Numbered from the stretch's first letter, positions 1-7,089 are shown. The stretch is 13,762 bases of DNA from Porphyromonadaceae bacterium UBA4277 (GCA_002395965.1 DGVT01000117.1:1-13762); one strand, 5' to 3'. Translations and numbers: made by a program. Notes: a model not told the origin generated them from the letters alone.

Positions 1-153
1 TTAGTTTGTAATTCTATATATTAATGTAAAGATGTTAAATATCGGCTTGTAACGAAGTTGAAATATATTTGTTTTTTTTACCACAAAAAATCTCGCCACT
101 TTTTCAAGTGTCGAGTCGATAGAATCCAATAATAACTGAATTGAAATCTTTTG

Positions 154-184
154 CAAAGTTATGTCAAAAAAGTCGTCGGTGCAA
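154..184 (-). promoter_or_regulatory. Putative leftward promoter (Bacteroidota type)
   Basis: Reading the minus strand, TAACTTTG (complement of 154-161) is a perfect match to the Bacteroidota -7 consensus TAnnTTTG. A TTG (complement of 182-184) lies 20 nt upstream, the usual spacing to the -33 element. It points off the left edge, so the window probably begins in the 5' leader, about 145 nt or longer, of a gene starting beyond base 1. The match is seen in the sequence; activity is inferred. Confidence 0.5.
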
Positions 185-487
185 CACCTGAAAATTGTTA
201 AGTTTTGTAGTCGTTCACATATTTTCGTTAATATTCAGAAATTATGCTTAAAGCAACACACTCACTTGCACAGTGTTTTAGGTCACTATTTATAATTATC
301 AATTTGGGTAGTGTATAAATATTTCCCAACATATGGAACACTTATTCTTACACTTTTACCACCAAACTTGGTAGGTCCAAAAGGGGGATCAGTGGAAAAA
401 AGGTGGGCAACGATAAAGCAAAAAACAATTATTGACTCGATAAAACAGGGTGGGGCGCCTTCAGCGACAGTAAAGAGTGGTTTCAAT

Positions 488-548
488 ACCCCCCCTTTGG
501 CACTTGTTTCGCTCGCTATCGCTCGTTCCACAAGTGCTAAAGGGGGTT
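488..548. repeat. REP-like inverted repeat
   Basis: The left arm 488-507 (a C7 run, TTTGG, then CACTTGT) is the near-exact reverse complement of the right arm 530-548 (ACAAGTGC, TAAA, G5, TT). There is one internal mismatch (499 against 538) plus a C-run length difference. The 22-nt loop contains the repeated string CGCTCG. A further half copy, CCAAAAGGGGG, lies at 378-388 in the orientation of the right arm. The architecture resembles bacterial REP/BIME palindromes; no transposase is nearby. Confidence 0.65.
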
Positions 549-557
549 ACTCATAGG

Positions 558-572
558 TCAGCCTTCGGCTGA
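558..572. repeat. Small UUCG-type hairpin
   Basis: TCAGCC and GGCTGA form a perfect 6-bp stem around TTC, which also reads as the stable C(UUCG)G tetraloop. It sits 10 nt after the REP-like palindrome and may be part of the same repeat unit. No U-run follows on either strand, so it does not look like a terminator. Confidence 0.45.
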
Positions 573-652
573 AATTCGCCCATAAAAAAGTAAGCCCATC
601 ATTTTACTGCTGCTATTATTGTATTGAATATCAACAGATAGCAAAAGTTTCT

Positions 653-678
653 AAAAATTTTATCGGACACTATTGGTT
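653..678 (+). repeat. Imperfect direct repeat, copy A
   Basis: This 26-nt segment matches 777-802 at 22 of 26 positions, with shared core CGGACAC followed by ATT. The two copies lie in the same orientation with an offset of 124 bp. Between them is a 6-bp hairpin (690-704, CAAGTC/GACTTG). The pattern suggests remnants of insertion-sequence ends or a decayed small repeat family; no transposase reading frame remains. Confidence 0.45.
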
Positions 679-776
679 TCGCACATTTACAAGTCTCCGA
701 CTTGCATTCAAGACCAAGCCCATTTAAGGAGATTTACAATTATTCCATTTGCAATCAACTCATTACAGAGTTATTG

Positions 777-802
777 AAAACTTTTAGCGGACACCATTAG
801 TT
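777..802 (+). repeat. Imperfect direct repeat, copy B
   Basis: Second copy of the 26-nt repeat described at 653-678, differing at four positions. It ends about 35 nt before the intrinsic terminator at 839-870. Confidence 0.45.
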
Positions 803-838
803 GAATTATAATTTCAGGTGCTTGATTAGAAGGTGCCT

Positions 839-870
839 AAAAAAGCCGCGAGCTTGTGCCCGCGGCTTTT
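839..870 (-). terminator. Intrinsic terminator of the leftward five-gene operon
   Basis: A perfect 10-bp arm pair, AAAAGCCGCG (841-850) and CGCGGCTTTT (861-870), encloses a 10-nt loop that can close by two further G-C pairs. On the minus strand the stem is followed by a run of six T, so it works best for leftward transcription from the operon ending at 1193; the plus-strand T-run is only four. It now lies about 320 nt beyond the last stop codon because a MITE-like element sits between. Confidence 0.8.
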
Positions 871-876
871 GAAAGG

Positions 877-941
877 TTAAGGTGGATTCTAAGAATTAAG
901 ATTATGAGACATTTGGTGCTAATTAAAAGAACCCACCTTAA
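877..941. other. Long-range stem-loop before the terminator
   Basis: TTAAGGTGG (877-885) and CCACCTTAA (933-941) are perfect complements. After one mismatch the stem continues with TTCT (887-890) against AGAA (928-931), enclosing a loop of about 37 nt. It lies just upstream, in the leftward transcript, of the intrinsic terminator and would form part of the 3' UTR of the operon. Function unknown: a 3' end stabiliser is possible, or a second old insertion scar. Confidence 0.45.
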
Positions 942-948
942 AAAATGA

Positions 949-1192
949 TAGTGTGACCTGTTGGTGGAATTAAATTGGTTTTGAGGTTTATCGGTAACAC
1001 ATAGATAATGTTGAAGTTCCTCTTCGAGGCACGATTTTGATTTTGCAGTCTGCACCAAGCTGCGACTCTCAGCGAGGCTCTTGCATGGTGTTTAACACAT
1101 TGCGGCTCTTCGAGCCTTTCGACCTCTTCGAGGTCTGCGCTTGATAACCAATATTATACCCAAACATGTAATTCCGCCAACAGGTAGTGTGA
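949..1192. mobile_element. MITE-like element with 8-bp target duplication
   Basis: The terminal inverted repeats are 957-971 (CCTGTTGGTGGAATT) and 1170-1184 (AATTCCGCCAACAGG), complementary at 14 of 15 positions. They are bounded exactly by the direct repeat TAGTGTGA at 949-956 and 1185-1192. The 228-bp interior has no transposase frame and holds three short hairpins sharing the core CTCTTCGAG. This is the layout of a non-autonomous transposon with an 8-bp target-site duplication. The right duplication ends one base before the stop codon of the gene at 1193, so insertion occurred immediately after that stop. Several IS families make 8-bp duplications (for example IS66, ISL3, IS1595, IS256); I cannot assign one. 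Confidence 0.7.
1019..1135. repeat. Three CTCTTCGAG hairpins inside the MITE-like element
   Basis: Perfect short stems with a TTC loop occur at 1019-1029 (CCTC/GAGG), 1104-1116 (GGCTC/GAGCC) and 1121-1135 (GACCTC/GAGGTC). The last two are separated by four bases. All share the core CTCTTCGAG, so they are internal repeats rather than chance palindromes. They would be present in the 3' UTR of the leftward operon transcript. Confidence 0.55.
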
Positions 1193-3880
1193 TTAGTTAA
1201 TGTCCAGGATGATGTTGATGATGAGGTTCACGTCGTCGATGTCGATCATGCCATTTCCGTCGAGGTCGGCCTTGCCGGGATACTTGTCCTTGTACTGGTC
1301 GTAGCTCAGGATGAGGTTGATGGCTGCATTCACGTCGTCCACGTCCACGATGCCGCTGCCGTCAACGTCGCCCAGCAGTGTGTGCTCGATCTTGTTGATG
1401 ACAACTGTGCGTTTCTCGAGGTTGACGGTGATCAGGTATTCGCCTGCGGGCACCTGGATGGCACAGTTGTAGTTGACTCCATCGGCATCGAGTGCGATTT
1501 CCTGTCCGAAGAGCTCGTCGGTGACTAAGAAGTCGTCGTCGGTGACAGCCGTGAAGCGATAAGGAGCGATGTCTGCCCATGCGTCGGCTAATCCCAAAGA
1601 ATCGTTGGCGAGTTTCTTGGTGAAGCTGAAGAAGTTGTAGCCGTTGGTGACTCCGTCGCATGTCACATGAGCGGTGAATGTGATGTTGTCTTCGGTTTCC
1701 ATTTCAACACCGGTGTAGGGTGCCCAGCTGTTGCCGTTCACCTCACCCAGGATGTAAACGTGGTCGGGCTCAGCAACCACCTTGTTGACTATCATGGTCA
1801 TGTTCTCGCGGTTGACAGTGATGTTCCAAGTGGCTGTTTCGGGAATTTTGAAGTTTGCTCCGTCCACGAGTTGTATTTCCTGTCCGAGCAGTTCGTTAGT
1901 AATCAAGAAGTAGCCTACTTGCATTTCATCGACGCCTCCCCACCAGTTGCCGGCTTCGTCCATGAGCTTGAACTCGGCTGCGGCTTCCAGGTCGATGGTG
2001 GCAGTCCAGAGTCCGTCTTCGCCCAGTGTGAGCGGAGTCGCCTGTTCTTCGCTCCATTCGTTGAACGAGCCAAGCAGGTAAAGTGCCGGGTCGGCAGCGT
2101 CGGGTGCGGGCACGTCCTTCATGTCGATGAGCTCGGCATTGATAACCTCCTTGTTCACTCCAGCTCCTGTGCGAGCCATGAATGCAACGATGTGCATGTT
2201 GTCGGTGTTCCAGGTGTTGTCGAGTGTTACGGTGTAGGTGTTGGTGTAGGTGTTATCGCCATTCCACTTGACGGCGTCGCCCGAAGGTGCCTTTGTCACC
2301 ACGTCGCGCAGCACGTGGTTGTGTATGGCGTTTGTTTCCCATTTGCCTTGGTTGAGTTGTCGTGCCACGAGGCTGTCTTCGGTCAGATAGACGTTGAGTG
2401 CCACTTGTGTGCCAAAGATAGCGTTGAAGTCTTCGGTGGCTTGTCCGTCAACGGTGATGTTGAGTTCGCGTGTGTCCTTGTCGAGGGTGGCTTTCAGTCC
2501 GATGGTTGCCAGCGATGGTGTGGTATTGGCATCCATTTCGTCGCTAATCATCTGTGCAGCAGCTTGAGCATATTGCTCATAGTAGCCTAACGAGTAGGGC
2601 AGTACGCCGTCGAAGTCGAAGTCATAGCGGTTGAAAGCAGCCGATGGCCATGTTTTAAGTCCCAGGTAGCTTTCAATTTGTTCTCCTTCGTTGGTCACAA
2701 AATTGTGTGTGACGCTTTGGTTGAGGATGCCATGGATTGAGACCCATGCCACGTCGCTGCGCAGCTTGTCGAGCTTGTCGAGCACGTTGATGCCGAGCGG
2801 GCAGTAGGTGCAGCTCTGCGAAGTGAAGTGCTCAACGAGCAGTTTCTGGCGCGGGAACTGTGTGGTGAAAGAGCTGAACGTGCATTGCACTTCCTGACCG
2901 GTAACCTCTTCGCCAGCAGCCGTCATGGCGCGTGCAGTGAGTGTGTGTGATCCTGAGGCGATACCTTGCAGTGCCAGGGTGCCCGAGTAGGTGACTCCGG
3001 CTTGTGTCACTGGGATGGGTGCGTTGAGAGTTTCGACAAGATTGCCGTCGATGAGCAGATCGACGGTGTAGTCGGTGAGCGTCTTGGTGCCCACGTTGGT
3101 CATCGCGAGGTTATATTTCAGTCCGGTTTCAGCACCTCCGAATGATGCACTTGAGAGAGTATTGAGGTGGAGGTCATATTCGGGGAAGTTTTCGTTTTCC
3201 ACCACAGCCTGCACGCACAGGTTTCCATAATCGCTAAGGCCTATGTCTTGCCACTTTGCGGTGGCACTGCCTAACTTGCCATAGGTGTAGGTGGTCTGTA
3301 TGGTGCCTTCTTCCACAACCGAGATTGGGTAGCAGTCGTCGGTGTAATATCCGCCCGAGGTTGTGTTTTTCTGCTTGTACTGATAGCCGAGCAGGAAGCC
3401 CACAACGCCCTCGGTGTTGATGGTGTAGGGCGTGCCTAAGTTCACGGTGTTCCATCCGGCCTTGGTCGATTTAACCACCTCGCTGATAACAGCGTCGCCC
3501 ACGGTGAGTGGTGATAGTTTGGTGACGGGGATGAGGAATACCTCGGCCTCGGTGACTGCTGCCGCCACGGCAAAGCGGATGGCAACCACGTCTGATCCCT
3601 CGTAGTTCTGTACCAGGCTCAGTGGCAGGAGTGCTCCCATCTTGAATGTCTCGGGATAGCTGGGTATGCCCAGTCCGTCGGTGCCATAGTTGTCGCTGGT
3701 GTAGTTGCCCATATACATCTGGTGCTCGCCCAGTGCCTTGAATGTGGGCATGTTGAACGTGGCGGGCGTCAACACCTTGGGCGCAAAGTTGCGACTGAAG
3801 CGCACCTCACTTGTGATGAGCTGTGCGCTCACTGCAAAGCACGTGAGTGCTACGCATAGAGTTAGTAATAATTTTTTCAT
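1193..3880 (-). CDS. Secreted modular Omp28-type protein with SusE/F-like repeats and C-terminal dockerin
   Basis: 895 residues. Residues 1-20 are a signal peptide ending VSA-Q. Residues 21-230 are a beta-rich region I do not recognise. Residues 231-336 look like an Ig/CARDB-type domain. Residues 345-585 match Omp28-type thioredoxin folds: the motif EHFTSQSCTYCP gives a CxxC at C357/C360, the cis-Pro loop is TWP (P412), and the family signature IHNHVLR is at 519-525. Two homologous SusE/SusF-like beta repeats follow (about 599-702 and 706-831), each ending with GQEI and a strand before VNK or INK. The tail (837-895) is a type I dockerin with two calcium loops, DVDGSGIVDVDD and DLDGNGMIDIDD. 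It is the last gene of a five-gene operon, 12 nt after its neighbour. Carbohydrate binding and thiol redox activity are inferred; the dockerin partner is not in the window. Confidence 0.85.
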   Translation of the reverse strand: MKKLLLTLCVALTCFAVSAQLITSEVRFSRNFAPKVLTPATFNMPTFKALGEHQMYMGNYTSDNYGTDGLGIPSYPETFKMGALLPLSLVQNYEGSDVVAIRFAVAAAVTEAEVFLIPVTKLSPLTVGDAVISEVVKSTKAGWNTVNLGTPYTINTEGVVGFLLGYQYKQKNTTSGGYYTDDCYPISVVEEGTIQTTYTYGKLGSATAKWQDIGLSDYGNLCVQAVVENENFPEYDLHLNTLSSASFGGAETGLKYNLAMTNVGTKTLTDYTVDLLIDGNLVETLNAPIPVTQAGVTYSGTLALQGIASGSHTLTARAMTAAGEEVTGQEVQCTFSSFTTQFPRQKLLVEHFTSQSCTYCPLGINVLDKLDKLRSDVAWVSIHGILNQSVTHNFVTNEGEQIESYLGLKTWPSAAFNRYDFDFDGVLPYSLGYYEQYAQAAAQMISDEMDANTTPSLATIGLKATLDKDTRELNITVDGQATEDFNAIFGTQVALNVYLTEDSLVARQLNQGKWETNAIHNHVLRDVVTKAPSGDAVKWNGDNTYTNTYTVTLDNTWNTDNMHIVAFMARTGAGVNKEVINAELIDMKDVPAPDAADPALYLLGSFNEWSEEQATPLTLGEDGLWTATIDLEAAAEFKLMDEAGNWWGGVDEMQVGYFLITNELLGQEIQLVDGANFKIPETATWNITVNRENMTMIVNKVVAEPDHVYILGEVNGNSWAPYTGVEMETEDNITFTAHVTCDGVTNGYNFFSFTKKLANDSLGLADAWADIAPYRFTAVTDDDFLVTDELFGQEIALDADGVNYNCAIQVPAGEYLITVNLEKRTVVINKIEHTLLGDVDGSGIVDVDDVNAAINLILSYDQYKDKYPGKADLDGNGMIDIDDVNLIINIILDIN

Positions 3881-3892
3881 AATAAGAAATGA

Positions 3893-4600
3893 TTAAGAGT
3901 TTAATATTATGTTTATGATCATGTTCACGTCGTCCACATCCACGATTCCGCTGCCGTCGATGTCGGCCTTGCCGGGATATTTGTCCTTGTACTGGTCGTA
4001 GTTGAGGATGAGATTGATGGCTGCGTTCACATCGTCCACATCCACGATTCCACTGCCATCGATGTCGCCGGCAATGTGCTCTTGCACGTCGCCATTGTTG
4101 AATGCCACGTTGATTGTGGGTCCGTAGGCCAGGTGGGTGTAGGTGAAGTTAGGGAAGGAGCCCCGCTCGTTCATGACCTCGATTTGCAGCTTCACGTTGC
4201 AGATGCCGTTGTCGTCGGGGAGCCACTCGCTGAGCAGGTTGCTCACAAAGGCGGCCGGCAGGCTTGTGGCCGGTGTCTGGTAGTCGCCCGGCTGTGTGAA
4301 CGACAGGCAGTTCATCGGGAAACAGACCTGGAACGTGCCGTTGTCGATGCGTTGGATGGTGAGGTTGAGGCGCATTGCCGCCTGTGAGGGCGACACGTTT
4401 TTTACGCTCAGGCCGGTGGGCATCATGAGCCATGTTTCGCCGGTTTCGGGGTCTTCTTCCTCTACTGCGGCGGTGATGTTGATAGTGGTGCCGTCGGGCA
4501 CGGTGTTGCCGTCGTCATCGACGAAGACGAAAGTTTGGCTCTGGGCCATCATAGCAACAGAGCAACACAGGGTGGTGAATAGTAAGTAAAATTTTTTCAT
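3893..4600 (-). CDS. Small secreted beta-rich protein with C-terminal dockerin
   Basis: 235 residues. The signal peptide is residues 1-19 or 20, ending MMA-Q. Residues 21-172 form a beta-sandwich-like domain of a family I cannot name, starting QTFVFVDDDGNTVPDG and containing a close cysteine pair, CFPMNC (C93, C98), plus C134. Residues 178-235 are a type I dockerin with two perfect calcium loops (DIDGSGIVDVDD twice). It differs at only about ten positions from the dockerin of the gene 12 nt downstream. The gene follows the Omp28-type lipoprotein gene after 19 nt and is co-transcribed with it. It may be a client or partner of the neighbouring thioredoxin-like proteins, because all carry paired cysteines; that is inference. 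The gene call is sure, the function unknown. Confidence 0.8.
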   Translation of the reverse strand: MKKFYLLFTTLCCSVAMMAQSQTFVFVDDDGNTVPDGTTINITAAVEEEDPETGETWLMMPTGLSVKNVSPSQAAMRLNLTIQRIDNGTFQVCFPMNCLSFTQPGDYQTPATSLPAAFVSNLLSEWLPDDNGICNVKLQIEVMNERGSFPNFTYTHLAYGPTINVAFNNGDVQEHIAGDIDGSGIVDVDDVNAAINLILNYDQYKDKYPGKADIDGSGIVDVDDVNMIINIILNS

Positions 4601-4619
4601 ATTCTAAAAAATAGGTTTT

Positions 4620-5438
4620 TTATTCTTGTTGTTGAGGTTGGTTGTCATGCAGGTATTTTCTTGTGGCCTGTAGCACTCCGGTGTCGTTATACACAAATGC
4701 CACCACGGCCAGCTTGTCGGGGTTCCACTGTTCGTCGAGCACAATGTGGCTTTCGAGCAGTGCGGTGTTACCCTCGGCAATGCTCACGTCTTCGCCCCAT
4801 GTGCCGTTGACGGCGCGGCGGAAGACGTGGTTGTGGACGTATTCGCGATTGGTTGAATTGTCGGGCATATACTGGAATGCCTGAATGCTGTCTTCCACGA
4901 GCCAGAGCTGCAGTTTTCCGGTCACGTTTCCGTCGCGTGCCATGAGGTTGCCGGCAATGGTGAGTGTGCGCGTGTCGGGGTCGAGTTTTGTTGTAAGGTC
5001 GATCGAGACGGGTGCGGTGGTCTGGATTTCGTTATAGACCTGCGTCGCCCACTCGGTGTAGTCGGTCACCCGGCGGCGGTTGACCATGCCGATGGGTTGC
5101 CTGTCGAGCTGCCAGTGTGCGAAGTACTGGTCTCCCTCGTCGGTTCCTAAGGCGTAGCGTGTGCCCTTGGGCGAGCGGGAGAAGGGTCCAGAGTGAATGC
5201 CTACTGCAATCACAGCCTCGGTGCCATATTGCTGCTCGAGCTGGTGTATGACATCGGTTGCCGAGGGGCAGTTAACGCATCGCTGCCCTGTGAAGTCCTC
5301 GATGAGCACTGCCCGCTGCACTGCCGCCGGCTTGACGTAGATGAGCCGGTCGTCGTCGTCGATGTGGCTGCACGAGCACAGCATGGTGGCTGCAAGCATC
5401 AGCATGGCTGTGAGTTTGTGTGATAGTGAAGTGTTCAT
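4620..5438 (-). CDS. Omp28-type thioredoxin-fold lipoprotein, probably surface exposed
   Basis: 272 residues. A lipoprotein signal peptide ends with lipobox LCSC, giving lipidated C23 (C21 is the weaker alternative). The mature start C-S-H-I-D-D-D-D resembles the Asp-rich lipoprotein export signal known in Bacteroides and Capnocytophaga, so surface exposure is likely. Residues 43-262 match the Omp28 family: IEDFTGQRCVNCP places a CxxC at C54/C57, RQPIG (P115) fits the cis-Pro loop, and YVHNHVFR (200-207) is the signature also seen in the large protein encoded downstream. It lies 7 nt after the DUF6029-like gene and 19 nt before the small dockerin gene, in one operon. Likely role: thiol-disulfide or chaperone-like function at the cell surface; the family also includes an adhesin-like antigen of Porphyromonas. 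Confidence 0.85.
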   Translation of the reverse strand: MNTSLSHKLTAMLMLAATMLCSCSHIDDDDRLIYVKPAAVQRAVLIEDFTGQRCVNCPSATDVIHQLEQQYGTEAVIAVGIHSGPFSRSPKGTRYALGTDEGDQYFAHWQLDRQPIGMVNRRRVTDYTEWATQVYNEIQTTAPVSIDLTTKLDPDTRTLTIAGNLMARDGNVTGKLQLWLVEDSIQAFQYMPDNSTNREYVHNHVFRRAVNGTWGEDVSIAEGNTALLESHIVLDEQWNPDKLAVVAFVYNDTGVLQATRKYLHDNQPQQQE

Positions 5439-5445
5439 CGTGTTG

Positions 5446-7089
5446 TCAGAAGTTATAGTTATATACTAATGTAACGCCTCGGCTTGCCGGCACATATCGG
5501 CACACGCCTCCCGAGCAGTTGTAGCCTGCTCGTGTGCGTCCGTAGCCCAGTTGCAGGCGGTGCGACTTCACGTTGTAGGTGACCAGCCCTTGGTAGTAGT
5601 TCAGGCCAGTGTCGCCGCTGTTGTAGAGGTCGGCCACGGTAATCATCCAGTGTGGTGATAGCGATAGCTCGAGCAGGCCGTATAGCCAGTCGCCCTGGTC
5701 GTCGCGTGTGGCCAGGTATTGTGCTTCGGCCCTGAGTGTGACCTTGCGCGAGAGGTAGAAGCTGGCGTCGGCCACGACGATGTTGCTGTGCACGGTTCCG
5801 CCTTCGCCCTCGATGCAGGTTTTGTTGTAGAACTGGTTCATATACATCAGGTTGAGCTTAACCTTGCGTGAGAGCTTTTTCTCAAATTGCAGGTTGATGT
5901 CCTGATAATAGGTGTTTCGGCCCCATCCCCAGAAGGTGGCCTTCTGCCCGTCGGTGCCCTTTACCGGCGTGGGTGCGTCCACGTTGTCGAGCGAGTGGAT
6001 GTGTGAGAAGTTGAGTCGCACCTTGGTGCCATATTTTCCGCCTAATTTTGTGCCTTTCTTGAACAGATAGCTCAGCTCGGCCTGATAGGCCCACTCGCCG
6101 TCGGCATGTGTGGCATAGGGGTAGATTGCCGGCAGTGCATAGGTGTGCTCGAGGGTGAATGCCGGCAGATGGTTGATCATCGACGACACACCGTTCATCG
6201 AGCGGCGGCTGCGGAAGGTCATGTTCTCGCTGCGCTTGGCCTGCAGCAGTGCGCTGAAGCCTTTCTGCGAGTAGGACATCGATAGCATCTCGACGTGTCC
6301 CGGGCGATAGACGTAGCCGTTGTCGAAGTTTGGGTCTTGCGACTTGTGGGCGTATTCGAGCAGAATGCTGAACGGCCCTTTTTGGAATTGTGTGCGGGCA
6401 TCCCAGGCATTGACGTTGGTGGGGAAGTTGAGCTTGTGGGTGGCATCGACCATGAGGTCTTCCTGGGCCTCGTGCTTGTTGACCCACGAGAGGCCGAGCA
6501 TGAGGTGTGAGCCGCCTTGCTGCATGGGCTTGATGAAGTGCTCGAGTCGGAGCTCGGCGTCGGCTCCGGTGAGCCATGCCTTGTTCCAGTCCCAATAGCG
6601 GCGCTGGCGCCCGGTGAGCGCCTTGACGGTGATGCCGTCGTAACGCACCACGGCTCGTGCCCCGAGGATGGAGTTGTCCACGCCCAGGCTGCGCTGCTCG
6701 TAGGTGCGCAGGATGAATCCCGAGCCAAACTGCTCGTAGGTTGTACCCAGTGTGAGCTCAACATGATTGAGCTTGCCTTTTAGCCAGAAGTTGGGCACAC
6801 CCCAGCCCTTGAAGTCCTTTTCAAAGCCCGGTAGCGGATATTTGGTGAACTCAAATCTTGCCCCGGCATCCACATATCGGCTGGTGAGTGCCAGGTCGGC
6901 ATAGGTGTTGGTGAGCACCTTGTCGTCGGTCTTCTCGGTGCCTATTTTCTCATCTTCCTGTGGGATTAGGATCTCGCTGTGTATGCTTCCGCTCAGTGTC
7001 ACCTTTTTCCCGCCCGACTCTTGTGCCCGGCACAAGGGTGAAGCGGCAAGTGCTAACAGCAGCAATATGTGGCACGGCAGCGGTCTCAT
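5446..7089 (-). CDS. DUF6029-like outer-membrane beta-barrel protein
   Basis: 547 residues. The signal peptide is residues 1-22, ending CRA-Q. The rest is dense in alternating aromatic and polar strands typical of an outer-membrane barrel: for example the repeated pattern of short turns with GR, YWDWNKAW around 164-171, and a C-terminal strand ending LVYNYNF, whose terminal Phe is the usual BAM recognition residue. The pattern and gene neighbourhood (TlpA-like and Omp28-type genes) match the DUF6029 family as I recall it; this could not be checked. The start codon overlaps the stop of the TlpA-like gene by 4 nt (ATGA), so the two are translationally coupled. No catalytic residues are visible. 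It could be a channel or scaffold for the surface Omp28-type partner encoded 7 nt downstream. Confidence 0.8.
   Translation of the reverse strand: MRPLPCHILLLLALAASPLCRAQESGGKKVTLSGSIHSEILIPQEDEKIGTEKTDDKVLTNTYADLALTSRYVDAGARFEFTKYPLPGFEKDFKGWGVPNFWLKGKLNHVELTLGTTYEQFGSGFILRTYEQRSLGVDNSILGARAVVRYDGITVKALTGRQRRYWDWNKAWLTGADAELRLEHFIKPMQQGGSHLMLGLSWVNKHEAQEDLMVDATHKLNFPTNVNAWDARTQFQKGPFSILLEYAHKSQDPNFDNGYVYRPGHVEMLSMSYSQKGFSALLQAKRSENMTFRSRRSMNGVSSMINHLPAFTLEHTYALPAIYPYATHADGEWAYQAELSYLFKKGTKLGGKYGTKVRLNFSHIHSLDNVDAPTPVKGTDGQKATFWGWGRNTYYQDINLQFEKKLSRKVKLNLMYMNQFYNKTCIEGEGGTVHSNIVVADASFYLSRKVTLRAEAQYLATRDDQGDWLYGLLELSLSPHWMITVADLYNSGDTGLNYYQGLVTYNVKSHRLQLGYGRTRAGYNCSGGVCRYVPASRGVTLVYNYNF

Larger units (their letters stand above)
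1..838. other. Noncoding, repeat-rich intergenic region
   Basis: No convincing gene lies here. Both strands carry open frames of about 80 codons around 286-556, but they run through a palindromic repeat and have no signal peptide or domain. The stretch is AT-rich except for palindromic islands. It contains a leftward promoter (154-184), a REP-like palindrome with a half copy (375-548), a UUCG-type hairpin (558-572), an imperfect direct-repeat pair (653-678 and 777-802) and a small hairpin (690-704). I read it as an accumulation of degraded mobile or REP-like sequences between two divergent or unrelated transcription units. Confidence 0.7.

Noticed and set aside
286..556. Overlapping 81-codon frames on both strands
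   Set aside because: They translate the REP-like palindrome; no signal, motif or promoter supports either.
661..720. Possible tRNA or T-arm (GGTTTCGC) in the left spacer
   Set aside because: No acceptor stem, anticodon arm or cloverleaf can be formed; only a 6-bp hairpin is present.
837..1058. 73-codon minus-strand frame
   Set aside because: It runs from the MITE-like element into the terminator hairpin; not a plausible gene.
1667..2590. Long antisense open frame (307 codons) opposite the 895-residue gene
   Set aside because: Low-complexity Val/Cys/His-rich translation with no domain. It is a shadow of a GC-rich coding strand with clear family matches.
1196..4069. Dockerins as proof of a cellulosome
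   Set aside because: No cohesin, scaffoldin or glycoside hydrolase is present here; Bacteroidales carry such dockerin-like tails outside known cellulosomes.
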